Part shown: positions 11,189 through 21,003 of the stretch, piece after piece | Numbering within the stretch: the stretch's first letter is position 1 | Layout of the letters: each line of letters begins with the position of its first letter | Program-made: the position numbers and the translations under genes | The notes under the pieces: model-generated | Told to the model about the DNA's origin: nothing | The model's input: the letters and a program-made list of their open reading frames with translations, nothing else | Database searches by the model: none | Source: Aotearoamyces nothofagi | Lineage: Eukaryota; Ascomycota; Leotiomycetes; Leotiales; Tympanidaceae | Reading direction: 5' to 3' | Assembly: GCA_015345905.1 (NCBI GenBank) | Contig: JADDTR010000005.1 | Span: 930,001-994,000 of the forward strand | Length of the DNA: 64,000 nucleotides

Positions 11189-12921
11189 GTTGATACAAAA
11201 AATATGCCAAAGCTAAAGGTAGCAATGTGCAATATCAATGCTCGTGATGCGGTTCGTTTTGCTCGATCCAATGTTGCGCGCAGTTTGTTTTGATGATGCT
11301 CGTCGCTTGTAAATCCGAACCGCGTTAGTTCGATGTCGATGTCGCGCGATTCTTTGCGGGGTGCGGGTTGGAGCTAAACACTACAAAGCTGTAGCCAATA
11401 CTGAGATGAATGTATAGAGGTTCTTATCACACGCGTTGACCGGCTATCAATGCTTGGATGTCGACGGCGAAGTTGATAAAGACGGACATATGTCGAGATG
11501 TTGTTGTTTACATTGGGGTATTGCCGAATGCCACCGCTTTCACGACTCCCGACAGATGCAATAGGCGAAGCTACCGATCTGGATAACCACGAAGTGCAGG
11601 GGGGCAGTATTGAACTTATACAAAACTACTAGCTCGATTGGAGTCCATAGTCATATAGAAGCTACAGCTATTTCCCCTAATGTTTTATTGTCAACTTCGA
11701 ACTTGTGTATTAGAATAATTTTTCGAATTTATTTTATTTTGGTTCTTAGTCAATCGGATTATAATAATAGATCCAGCTTTTCAAACAATTCCGAATTAAG
11801 GAAGTTGAAAAATAAATTTAAAAGCTTTAACTTATGAACTTATAACCCTTGTTCTTCTAGAGTCCTTTCGATTCGGATATTAGTAGATATTGATTCCAAT
11901 TGAAAATTTAGAAGATTTCCTCAATATATTCCTCCCGTTACAGGAACCTAGATATCTATACTACTGTACAGCAAGCCCAGCCAACTACAACATATATTAT
12001 ACAATTCAAAACCTTACAAACTTCAGGTCTCAACAAATCTCAAATTGGAATTACTTGGGAAAATAAATATAGGGTATCGAAGATCTCTATAGAGAAGTAC
12101 TAGAAAGTAGATATATATAGTAACCTTACAAGCTGGCTCAGACAATAAGACAACGAGGATAAAATATCCAAAGAAAGACAAGGATAGAAGAGAGTCTTAC
12201 AAACAAACTATAAAACAGAGATACAATTTAAACTGCAACAAGAGGAAATAAAAAATCTGTATAGTACCTTTATCGAGAATGTACAACGAAGCCAAAAATA
12301 TATATCGCCTTTGGGATGAGACCGAACAGCTGTAACTTGTTTGTACTTGGATATGTAAATACCATTCATGCAGTGCTTTCGGTGGTTTAAAGCTTTGATC
12401 GAGGCTGTTAGCAAAATTGCAAAATTGCCTATATATCGAGCAAAGAATATATATATCATGACGAGCTTCCAAGCACTCCCGCCCGGAGCTGGATTAGGTA
12501 GTTGCCGATTTCTGGCGGATTGACAGAATCGACTAGGCGGACCCTTCTGATGGCTGCCACGGCCGCGTCCCTGAATCCCCCCACTAGCTACGAAGCGCTA
12601 AGCGAAGTGGGGACGGGGTGGCGGCTCTTTCCGTTGTTGGTACGGTCGTCAATAACAGACGCCTTCTGGGCTCAAAATCCTAAACACCCCACCACTTGAC
12701 GTCAATTGCAGTACATGGCTCTTCCAAGTCGGTAGCTACTTTGCGGCATCTGCTGCACCTTATCATTCCTTTATCTCTTATCCCAGCAGATTATGAAATT
12801 CTGAAAGAAGAAAGGCAAGTAATGGCTTTCCGGCATCTTACTGTGAGCATCCATCCTTTCTTTGCCGAGCTGTCCGCAGCACGTACCTGACTTCTGTTAG
12901 TCTAAGGCCATTGGGCCACAT
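11189..12921. other. Intergenic with AT-rich island
   Basis: No gene recognised between the divergent Bir1 and Tam41 genes. Flanking parts (11189-11595 and 12480-12921) have ordinary composition. The block from about 11600 to 12470 is strongly AT-rich, full of TATA and stop codons in all frames, with only short open frames (at most 91 codons). It may be a mutated repeat relic, possibly affected by repeat-induced point mutation, but I could not match it to a known element. Confidence 0.5.
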
Positions 12922-14490
12922 ATGGCCAGGCAATGGACACCTCTATCATGCTCGAACTGCTATTATCAGACACCGTACCTGCTTCCCAACTCGAGACGTT
13001 CTTTAGCTTCTCAAGCTTCCAAGCGGTCCGAGCCAACCTCACAGGATCAAGCAATTAGTCAACGAGCATCCAATTCCGCGTCGAGAAAGCCATTCGAGCC
13101 TTCATCATCCAAGGCTTCGCAATCCTCCACGACGAGCAAGTCGTCGATGCCGAACATCCCAACAATCCCATTAAGCACGGCAACAGCAAATTGGGACGAG
13201 AATCCAAATTTCAATATTAAGAACTTCTCCGAGCTGCCACATACCAATTTTGGAGTCAACCAGCACATGATTATAAATGATGAATTCAAGGAAGCACTGC
13301 GGCAGATTCTCTGGCAATTCAGAGCTCCTATTCGATACGCATTTGCTTATGGTTCAGGCGTCTTCCCGCAGTCGAAGCCAAGCCTAGGTTCACCGTCCAG
13401 TGCAACTTCAATACATTCAAAGCCACCTACTGCTGTTGTTAAGGCCCAGGGTGGAAATCCAAAGATGATTGACTTCATATTCGGAGTTTCTTATACAGAA
13501 CATTGGCATTCACTAAACCTCCACCAACATAGAGACCATTATTCTGCCCTGGGCTCACTCGGATCTGGTGCAGTTTCTGCTGTGCAAGACAAATGGGGTG
13601 CCGGGGTCTACTTTAATCCCTATATTACGGTCAACGGTATTTTGATAAAATACGGCGTTGTGAATATTGACACTCTGTGTACGGATCTGTCGGAATGGAC
13701 GACACTCTACCTTGCAGGCCGTCTGCATAAGCCTGTTAAGATTTTACGCGACGACGCTCGAGTGCGTCTTGCGAACCAGGTCAATTTGATCTCGGCGCTT
13801 CGAACAGCTCTGCTGCTACTTCCTCCATCATTTACTGAACAGGAATTATATGCCACAATCGCAAGCATCAGCTATATGGGCGATCCCCGAATGTCCTTAC
13901 CAACCGAAGATCCCGGGAAAGTCGCCAATATTGTTGGAAATAATCTACCGAATTTCCGACAACTATATGCCCCACTGATAGAAAACCTTCCTAACGTTGA
14001 TTTCAACGACCCAGCATGCAAGAATCAAGACTGGAGAGCTGATCCAACTGCAAATGTCCGTCTCGAACAAGATATGGATCCTGTGAAGCGTGGTAATATG
14101 GTCCGGCGTCTTCCGAAGGCTTTCCGAGGCAAGCTATACTTTCAATATCAGAAGAAATATCAGATCCCACAACTGGAATTCGACAAGCTGTTGGAAGATT
14201 CGACCGATGAGGATGCCACAAAGATAAAAAGACGACAAGGTGGTGGGTTCGAGCAGAGAATAGCCACAGAACCACCTGAAGAATTAAGAGCAGAGCTTAG
14301 AGGTGTAATCAAGAAAACCATTCGATGGCCAAGTATGAGCCAAACTTTGAAGGGTCTGGTCACGGCCGGATTTTCGCGATCGTGGCGATATGTGAGCGAA
14401 AAGTTGGCAAAATATCGACAAGGGAAGGCGAAGTCGCAAGAGTCGGCTGAAGCTGTCTCGGGGCTAAAGGATGAGAAGAAGTCGCAATGA
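12922..14490 (+). CDS. tam41: Mitochondrial CDP-diacylglycerol synthase Tam41
   Basis: Matrix-side inner-membrane enzyme that makes CDP-diacylglycerol from phosphatidic acid and CTP, the first committed step of cardiolipin synthesis. Single exon, 522 aa. Residues 1 to about 60 are Ser/Arg-rich with few acidic residues and look like a mitochondrial presequence. The nucleotidyltransferase-like core is clear: FAYGSGVFPQ (GSG at 144-146), MIDFIFGV (D183 onward), HWHSLNLHQHRDHYS, KWGAGVYFNPY and KYGVVNIDTLCTDL, all hallmarks of Tam41/Mmp37. The C-terminus (LRGVIKKTIRWPSMSQTLKG) is also family-typical. Yeast Tam41 is shorter (about 385 aa); the extra length is in the N-terminal linker and a linker near residue 430. 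Confidence 0.95.
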   Translation: MARQWTPLSCSNCYYQTPYLLPNSRRSLASQASKRSEPTSQDQAISQRASNSASRKPFEPSSSKASQSSTTSKSSMPNIPTIPLSTATANWDENPNFNIKNFSELPHTNFGVNQHMIINDEFKEALRQILWQFRAPIRYAFAYGSGVFPQSKPSLGSPSSATSIHSKPPTAVVKAQGGNPKMIDFIFGVSYTEHWHSLNLHQHRDHYSALGSLGSGAVSAVQDKWGAGVYFNPYITVNGILIKYGVVNIDTLCTDLSEWTTLYLAGRLHKPVKILRDDARVRLANQVNLISALRTALLLLPPSFTEQELYATIASISYMGDPRMSLPTEDPGKVANIVGNNLPNFRQLYAPLIENLPNVDFNDPACKNQDWRADPTANVRLEQDMDPVKRGNMVRRLPKAFRGKLYFQYQKKYQIPQLEFDKLLEDSTDEDATKIKRRQGGGFEQRIATEPPEELRAELRGVIKKTIRWPSMSQTLKGLVTAGFSRSWRYVSEKLAKYRQGKAKSQESAEAVSGLKDEKKSQ

Positions 14491-16820
14491 TGTTCGCGAT
14501 GGGTACAGTAACGGTTGACGAGTTTCATTGATGTACAGAGCGGAGGCTTGACTTCAGCATAACGGCTAGCTACGGTTAGAACATAGCGAATTTTCATTTG
14601 TTTGGATAAAATTATAGAGCTGGAATCAGCGGGCATATTAGGAGGTGGTGGATTGACTATTGCGGATAGTCTTTCAGCCTGTAACTTATAGTACAGCCAG
14701 AGGAGAGCTGGTAATAAAACCATTTGTCTTTCACATGTTATTGTTAGAGAGGATCGCGTCTTGTTTACCTCGAAGAATTGAGTTGGCTGAGGCGTGTCTA
14801 GTGAGTGATTCACATGGACAATTTGATAAAGATTTCGGATGGAGGGTGGCAGATGGTGAAAGTAAGTTTGGGAGTTGCGAAACCCTTGTGATTATAGGAC
14901 CGCTTTATGGGCTGACGAAAAATAGATATAATAGAATGGAATAATAGCTTCTGTACACGAGATAACTGCTTACATATTTCTTACTTACAGGAATATACCC
15001 GCCACCTACCATGCCGATCAACCGCTACCGTTGCTGTGCCGTCCTATACCATACCATCCCATCCCATACTATACCACACTGTATATAGTATGCAGAAAGT
15101 AACCAGACCAATAAGGCAATTAGGAGAGAGAGTGCCAGGGGGAGGTTTTAACTTAATGCAGTAGAACTTTTGTTTTGGAGTTGTGGCGATAATAATCTGG
15201 ATGCTCTGCTTGGCAGGTCATATTATCGGAGAGTCTATCCTAGACCCGGACCTGGACGCGAGAATGTGCTTCAGACGCCGGGCTATATCTGGAATTTCCC
15301 CGACTCTATCTTTATACTTGTGGGAAGGATGGATAAAGGGGGTGTGGGAGGACGAAAGAAAGAAAGGGAGCCTCGTTGTACTGTATCATGCCCAGCCTTG
15401 TTATCATGGTAGAGCATTGACGATGATATAGATCTCACCTTATCTTCGGAGCTGCTACTGAGGACGGGTAGGCTAAGCACATGTCTCACTAAGGTAGGGT
15501 ATATCTCACTACGGTACCCCCATTAGGTAGCGCAAAAATAGCCATATCGAGCTAGGCTGCGATATAGCCACCGTAGGCACCGCACTCCGGGTTGAAGCTC
15601 CACTCGCGATCCAAACCTACGATCTGGAGGTCGGAGGACGCGTTTGTAGCAGAGCGGAGGGCAATCCTGGTATATACGGTCCAGCATATACGGTACAGTA
15701 TTGCCAGGCTACAGGTTCTTTGTCGCTCCGGGGTCCCCCCTATCAGAAGACTCTCATATGCTGTGCTCTGGCGAGACTGACGCGGCCAAACACCGGAGAT
15801 TATTTGGATATGTACGGAAGTACAATGTTCAGAACGGGTAATGCATTGGTTATACTGAGGACCTTGGGTAGGGAGTGGAGTTGACTCAGATGAGGGTATG
15901 ATATTGATTGATGGCCTGTCCTATCCTGTCCTGCTGGGCCTGTCTCTACGCGACTTAATACCCATAGAAGCCGATGCTGTGCCGGCAAAAATAACTACTG
16001 TCCGCTGCGATCGCCTACGATTCTACTGTACGAAACGGAGATCCGGGCTGATGCGAAACTTCGGATAATATATAATCCAATTCGAAGCGGCTAAAGGAAT
16101 GATGAGTACAGGTCATCGAACAAAGCACAGCAATCTCCTCTCGCTGGCGCCCTCGAGCGAACGAAGGAACCATGACATCCTCGTTCCATTTTACTTGCAC
16201 CTCGGCAGACAAGTAGACAGCAGCCCCGGCGATCGTGACAGCAGCGGTAATAGCAGCAACAGCAGGCATATCAGCAAGACAACCATAGCCGACGGACGAG
16301 AAGCGACAAAGAAAGGAAATACTTTTCAACGAAACAGGCGCCAAGCATGCTACGTGGGGAGAGACATGGAAGGCGAGGTAGCATCAATCCCGAGACACGA
16401 GACAGTGAGACAGTGAGACAGATAGGCCGGCCAGGTGAGGGTTGGAAGGAAGGGAATGAAGACCTGAGCCCCTACCAAGATGGCGCAAAGGATATACGAA
16501 AGTGGTGTCCTGACCCAAGCGATTCTTCTTATCGGGAATATATGTGGTAATCTGTTTGTTATCATGATTAGAGTGATAAGGGCTGCCAGGGGGGCGAGCA
16601 CCGGAAGGGTGGTCACGTGACAGATGCGGACGGGATCGCCGTTAGCACGATCGCCGTCGATGGGAAACCTTTGCGATGTCTCGAAACAAAGGATGCCGAT
16701 TTGGCAGGGCGATGAGGCGGGGCGCAGGGAGGGCGGCCGGCTGCTGCTCCAGGACTGGCTATTGCTGCGGGCTGCGGCAGGCTGGCTGCTGCACCACCAA
16801 GGGACCGGGTCCTGCGTGGT

Positions 16821-16870
16821 AACGTTCGGCAACGTTCAGCAACGTCCAGTAACGTCCAGTAACGTCCAGG
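16821..16870. repeat. 10-bp tandem repeat, five units
   Basis: Five adjacent decamers: AACGTTCGGC, AACGTTCAGC, then AACGTCCAGT twice and AACGTCCAGG. The units drift stepwise, which suggests growth from one end followed by point change. Confidence 0.85.
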
Positions 16871-17297
16871 ACTCAATGCTCCTCGGACCCGGATACGTAC
16901 GGATCCTCTTGCCTGCTGACGGCGTGTCAGAGGCCATTCTTGATGCGCAGCTTTTCACTTTATGCGCAGCTTTATGCGCGGCTTTATGCGCAAGGACTCG
17001 TCGGTATCTGCACACTCCAATATTGCCGAGCCTGCTTGTGCTGGCGTCGCGAACAATACTGCAAGGTGTCGGGCGGAGACGGCTAGGCCGCAATAGGCAG
17101 CTTCGTAACACGACAGGCGATGTCCTCCAATCAGCGTCGGCCGCGGTCCAATTAGAGCCCAGCCAGCGTCGGCTGCTAATCAGGCAGGCGCCAGGCTAGT
17201 CGCAAAGGCTGAGGAAAAAGAAACGACCGCTTATCTCGAGCCAGTCCCGTTGGAGCTCAGGGATCCCACCGCCGGCCTGTAGCAGCCAGCCTACGAC

Positions 17298-17321
17298 GCC
17301 TGTACGAGGCCTCGTACAGGC
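17298..17321. repeat. Perfect 24-bp palindrome
   Basis: The sequence is its own reverse complement over 24 bp with no spacer; the core is GTACGAGGCCTCGTAC. It lies in the promoter-distal part of the gene desert upstream of the permease, just before the GGCCCTGCGA repeats. It could extrude as a cruciform or bind a dimeric factor; no function is shown by sequence. Confidence 0.85.
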
Positions 17322-17400
17322 CTGCCAGAGCGCTGGAGGAGGCCCTGCGAGGCCCTGCGAGGCCCTGTAGCGGCCCTGCAATGGCCCTGGAAACGGTCCT

Positions 17401-17440
17401 TGCCCAGCATTGCCCAGCATTGCCCAGCATTGCCCAGCGG
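17401..17440. repeat. 10-bp tandem repeat, four units
   Basis: Three exact TGCCCAGCAT units followed by TGCCCAGCGG. A related GGCCCTGCGA series stands just upstream (17341-17370). Confidence 0.85.
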
Positions 17441-17780
17441 TGCCTGTTCAGCTAATCTGCCATCTACCCATCTGCGTCATCTTCCATGTTGTGCCTGCAG
17501 ACTAACGCAGCACCTAGTCCGACTACTGTAACTGCCCCTCGTGTGACAAGCCAGGCAGGCCCAGGCATGGCCAGGCATGGCCTGGCAGAGGAAGAAGCGA
17601 AGAAGATTAGGAAAAGCTTCGCTGAGCACTCTTAGTGCCGTCTCCAGCGCCCATCCCCGTCCCCATATATCTAACGGGAGCCCCAGCACCAGCACCAGCT
17701 CAGCACCTCTCTTCCTCGTTCTCACTCTCCCCCAAAGCCTGCCTCGCGACTTGCACCGCTGACGAGCACACGACGATATC

Positions 17781-19712
17781 ATGGCCGACCATATTCGTGA
17801 AGAGATGCAGCACGATGCTGAGCTGCGCCATCGCAAGAAGAGCATTGGCCTCGTCGAGATCCACGGCCCTTACGGCCAGACACGAACCATCAATCTAGAC
17901 GAGCTGAATGATGCCGATGCTCAATTGGCCGCCGAGTTTGGCTACAATCCCGTCTTTAAGAGAGAGTTTGGCTATCTGTCGACCTTCTCGTTCGCCGTCA
18001 GTATCAGCGGTCTGTTCGCCACCATCATGACCACCTTCGTATACCCGCTCAACGCAGGAGGCTCTTCTTCTGCTGTCTGGTGCTGGCTGATTTCTGGTGC
18101 TGGCTGCATGTGTATCGCCGTGAGTACTCCTGATAGTATCTCGGCCCATGGGAGCTGATGTTCTAACTTATCACAGTGTTCTGTTGCTGAGCTGGTCTCT
18201 GCATATCCAACTTCGGGTGGATTATATTATACCATTTCACGACTTGCTCCTAGGGAGTGGGTTGCTTCATTGAGTTGGATTACAGGATGGCTGAACCTGC
18301 TAGGCCAGGTCCGTATATATGATCTAATCGGTTATACACTTCTAACTATCATAGATTGCTGGGATTGCCTCTTCCGAATATGGTGCGGCACAAATGCTAC
18401 TGGCTGCAGTTTCCATCGGAAAGGACTTCGATTATGAGATCAGTACAAACACTACAATTGGTGTCATGGCAGGTCTTACAGTCTTCACTGGTCTAGTCAA
18501 TTCCCTATCGACTTACTGGATGGAGAAGATGACCAAAGGCTATGTTATTTTCCATATATTGGTCCTCGTTTCTTGTTCAATTGCCCTTTTGGCAAAGACC
18601 GAAAACAAGCACGATGCCAAATACGTATTCACAAACGTCGATTCCGAATCAGGATGGACACCTATCGGCTTCAGCTTTTTATTTGGGTTTTTGTCAGTCT
18701 CGTGGACCATGACCGATTACGACGCGACGGCCCATATCACCGAGGAAATCACCAACCCAGAAATCAAGGCACCATGGGCAATCTCATCGGCTATGCTCTT
18801 CACTTACGTTGCTGGTTTCCTCTTCAACATCGTTCTGTGCTTTTGCATGGGTGAACCTGCCGATATTATTGCTAGCCCGACCCTGCAACCTGTTGCTCAG
18901 ATCTTCTATAATAGCCTCGGAAAGGGAGGAGGAATATTCTTTACTGTCTGTGGATTCATCATTATCAAGTTTGTCTGCTTCACGGCTATGGTGAGTAATA
19001 TTATCCAACACCGTATTCTCAGTGACTAATAATGGCTTAGCAATCTCTTGGACGAACCATCTTTGCGTTCTCCCGTGACCGTATGCTACCTTTCTCCAAA
19101 CTCTGGGTTAGAATCAACCCAGTAACTGGGACTCCTCTATTCGCCGTCTGGGCCTCAGTCTTCTGGTGTATTGCCATCAACTTGATCGGTCTGGGATCAT
19201 ATGCTGCTATTGGTGGGGTCTTTAACGTCTGCGCCATCGCTCTCGACTGGAGTTACTGCATCCCAATCTTGTAAGTTCTCTCGCATCCAGCATTATAGCA
19301 TCATCTAATTCCATATAGCTGCAAGCTGGTCTTTGGGAAATTCGAACCCGGTCCATGGCACTTGGGCAAGTGGAGCTATTTCATCAACAGCTGGGCCTGT
19401 CTCTGGACTCTATTCGTCAGCATTATCTTCATCCTGCCAACTGCTAGACCTGTAACAGCATTAACAGTCCGTCTCCCCCTTCCTACTCCTGGTCCAATAA
19501 TGCTTACTAACAATACCTAGATGAACTACGCCATTGCGTTCTTAGCACTCATCCTCATCGCCTCGGCGATCTACTGGTATATCAGCGGCCGTAAATTCTA
19601 CACCGGCCCGCTTGCGGAGATTGTTGGCGAAGATGGAAATCGTGCGTCGCATGAGTTGACGGATAACTCGAGCGGAGGGGCGGGGAAGTCGGACAAGGAT
19701 ATTAACGTTTGA
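17781..19712 (+). CDS. Amino-acid permease, ACT (GABA/choline-type) family
   Basis: Plasma-membrane or vacuolar APC-superfamily permease, closest in motif to the fungal Uga4/Hnm1-type ACT family. Six exons: 17781-18119, 18177-18308, 18355-18990, 19041-19270, 19319-19466, 19521-19712 (introns 46-57 nt, several with CTAAC/CTAAT-like branch sites); 558 aa. About 12 membrane segments are expected. Family marks: GYNPVFKREFGYLSTFSFAVSISG at the first helix, CSVAELVSAYPTSGGLYYTIS, the signature GFLSVSWTMTDYDATAHITEEI in the middle, SLGRTIFAFSRDRMLPFSKLW and HLGKWSYFINSWACLWTLF. The hydrophilic C-tail is short (about 40 residues). Which amine or amino acid is carried cannot be told from sequence. Confidence 0.93.
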
Positions 19713-21003
19713 TGTGATATGGTGGTTGTGATGGACCTCTTTTTGAAATGTCTTAAGATTATATTATATATACCTGTACAATTATAGCTAGCTTATTAGT
19801 TTTCAAATGTATACAAAAGGAAAAGTTTTTCTTTGCTAAAATACCACGCTCCTATTCCTATTCAGAATTGGTTGAAGAAAATGATGATTCATTGGATGTA
19901 GCTATGGTCTTTGCCGCATATTGGGATGACCGGAAGATATAGCAGCGCTGAGAACAGCTCCAGCGAATCATAAACGCCCACCCGAGAAGTCGTCAATACC
20001 AGCCAATCGGCAGGCTCGCGGCCCTCGAAGCCACAAGCGCAGGCGCCGCTGCCACAGCCCACGAAGCCAGCCAAGGTAGGTGTGAGTCCTGCAGCACATC
20101 GGAAGACGCGCAAGAGATAGCAAGACGAAAGTAAGACAGAGCCAGCAACGGACGCAACGGAAACAACGGTGTATCGAAGCGACGGAGATTGAGGATTGCG
20201 GCGAAGGAGATTGTTCGGCATGGTCCTGTGGCGCCTATGGGCTGCGGGGTATATCTTGGCGTAATATCTCATAAAGGTCTGCTCACTCCGACTCTCGCTC
20301 TAGCTCTCGCTCTCGCCGTCGTCCCGCGACTCGCATGTAGCTACTGCAGGATAATTAATGGGCGAGGATAGCGGATAGCGGATAGCGGCGCGAGAGAGGA
20401 GAGGGTGATAGTAGAGGGGTGATCATGGATGATGGCGAGGAGAAGAAGACCGTTTTACTATATTGCCGAAGGAGACCACCGCGAACAGCAGGGATCTTCT
20501 AGACATCTAAATCAACCCTTGATCTCCTTCTGCATTATCCATTACTGAGCTTAGCCTAGCCTATCCTATCCTATCCTGCCCGAGCCGCCTAACCGCCGCC
20601 GTATACTGGACTGGGGGGGTGGGCTACGACAGGGAGCACGGCGCTGCGGAGAGGGGACTTCTTGATCTAGGACCCCGAGCGGCGAGGAGGGAGCGAGTTC
20701 TGAAGGGAGGAGCCGTAACCCAGATCCGCACCTTCTGGCTCGACGCTCCCCCCGACCACCTCGCCCGCCGGTCTAAGCTGGGGAGGCTGGTCGGGTGAGG
20801 TGGCTGCTCTTTTTATATTTGCCGTTGATGCACGATGGGATGTTGCGTAGGCGGGTGTAACTTATTAACTGGGACTGCAAGTTATACAGTCTTCGACATG
20901 CCCTTCATGACACTGTGAGAACTGACAAGCCATCAGATTACTCGGGCCTATATAACAACAATAAAATACGTGATTAATTCATTCAATACATATATTAAAG
21001 CCC
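19713..21003. other. Convergent intergenic region, permease / Syp1
   Basis: No gene seen. Holds small repeats: AGCGGAT units at about 20367-20388, CTCTCGCTCTAG-type repeats at about 20290-20320 and CCTAT units at about 20555-20580, plus a GC-rich block at 20580-20800. Confidence 0.55.

Larger units (their letters stand above)
14491..17780. other. 3.3-kb gene-poor region with minisatellites and a palindrome
   Basis: No intact gene found between Tam41 and the permease. 14500-15100 is moderately AT-rich; 16600-17780 is GC-rich. Tandem arrays: five 10-bp units at 16821-16870 (AACGTCCAGT type), three 12-bp units at 16959-16994 (TTTATGCGCAGC type), GGCCCTGCGA units at about 17341-17360 and four 10-bp units at 17401-17440 (TGCCCAGCAT). 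A perfect 24-bp palindrome lies at 17298-17321. Minus-strand frames at about 16015-16650 contain hydrophobic segments and may be a membrane-protein relic (see findings). The last 300 bp should contain the permease promoter. Confidence 0.55.

Noticed and set aside
12502-12890. Two short plus-strand open frames (64-65 codons) before Tam41
   Set aside because: No recognisable family or splice link to Tam41, whose own ATG and presequence are sufficient.
15170-15431. Overlapping 80-codon plus-strand open frames
   Set aside because: Two frames of equal length over the same bases, no conserved motif, poor context.
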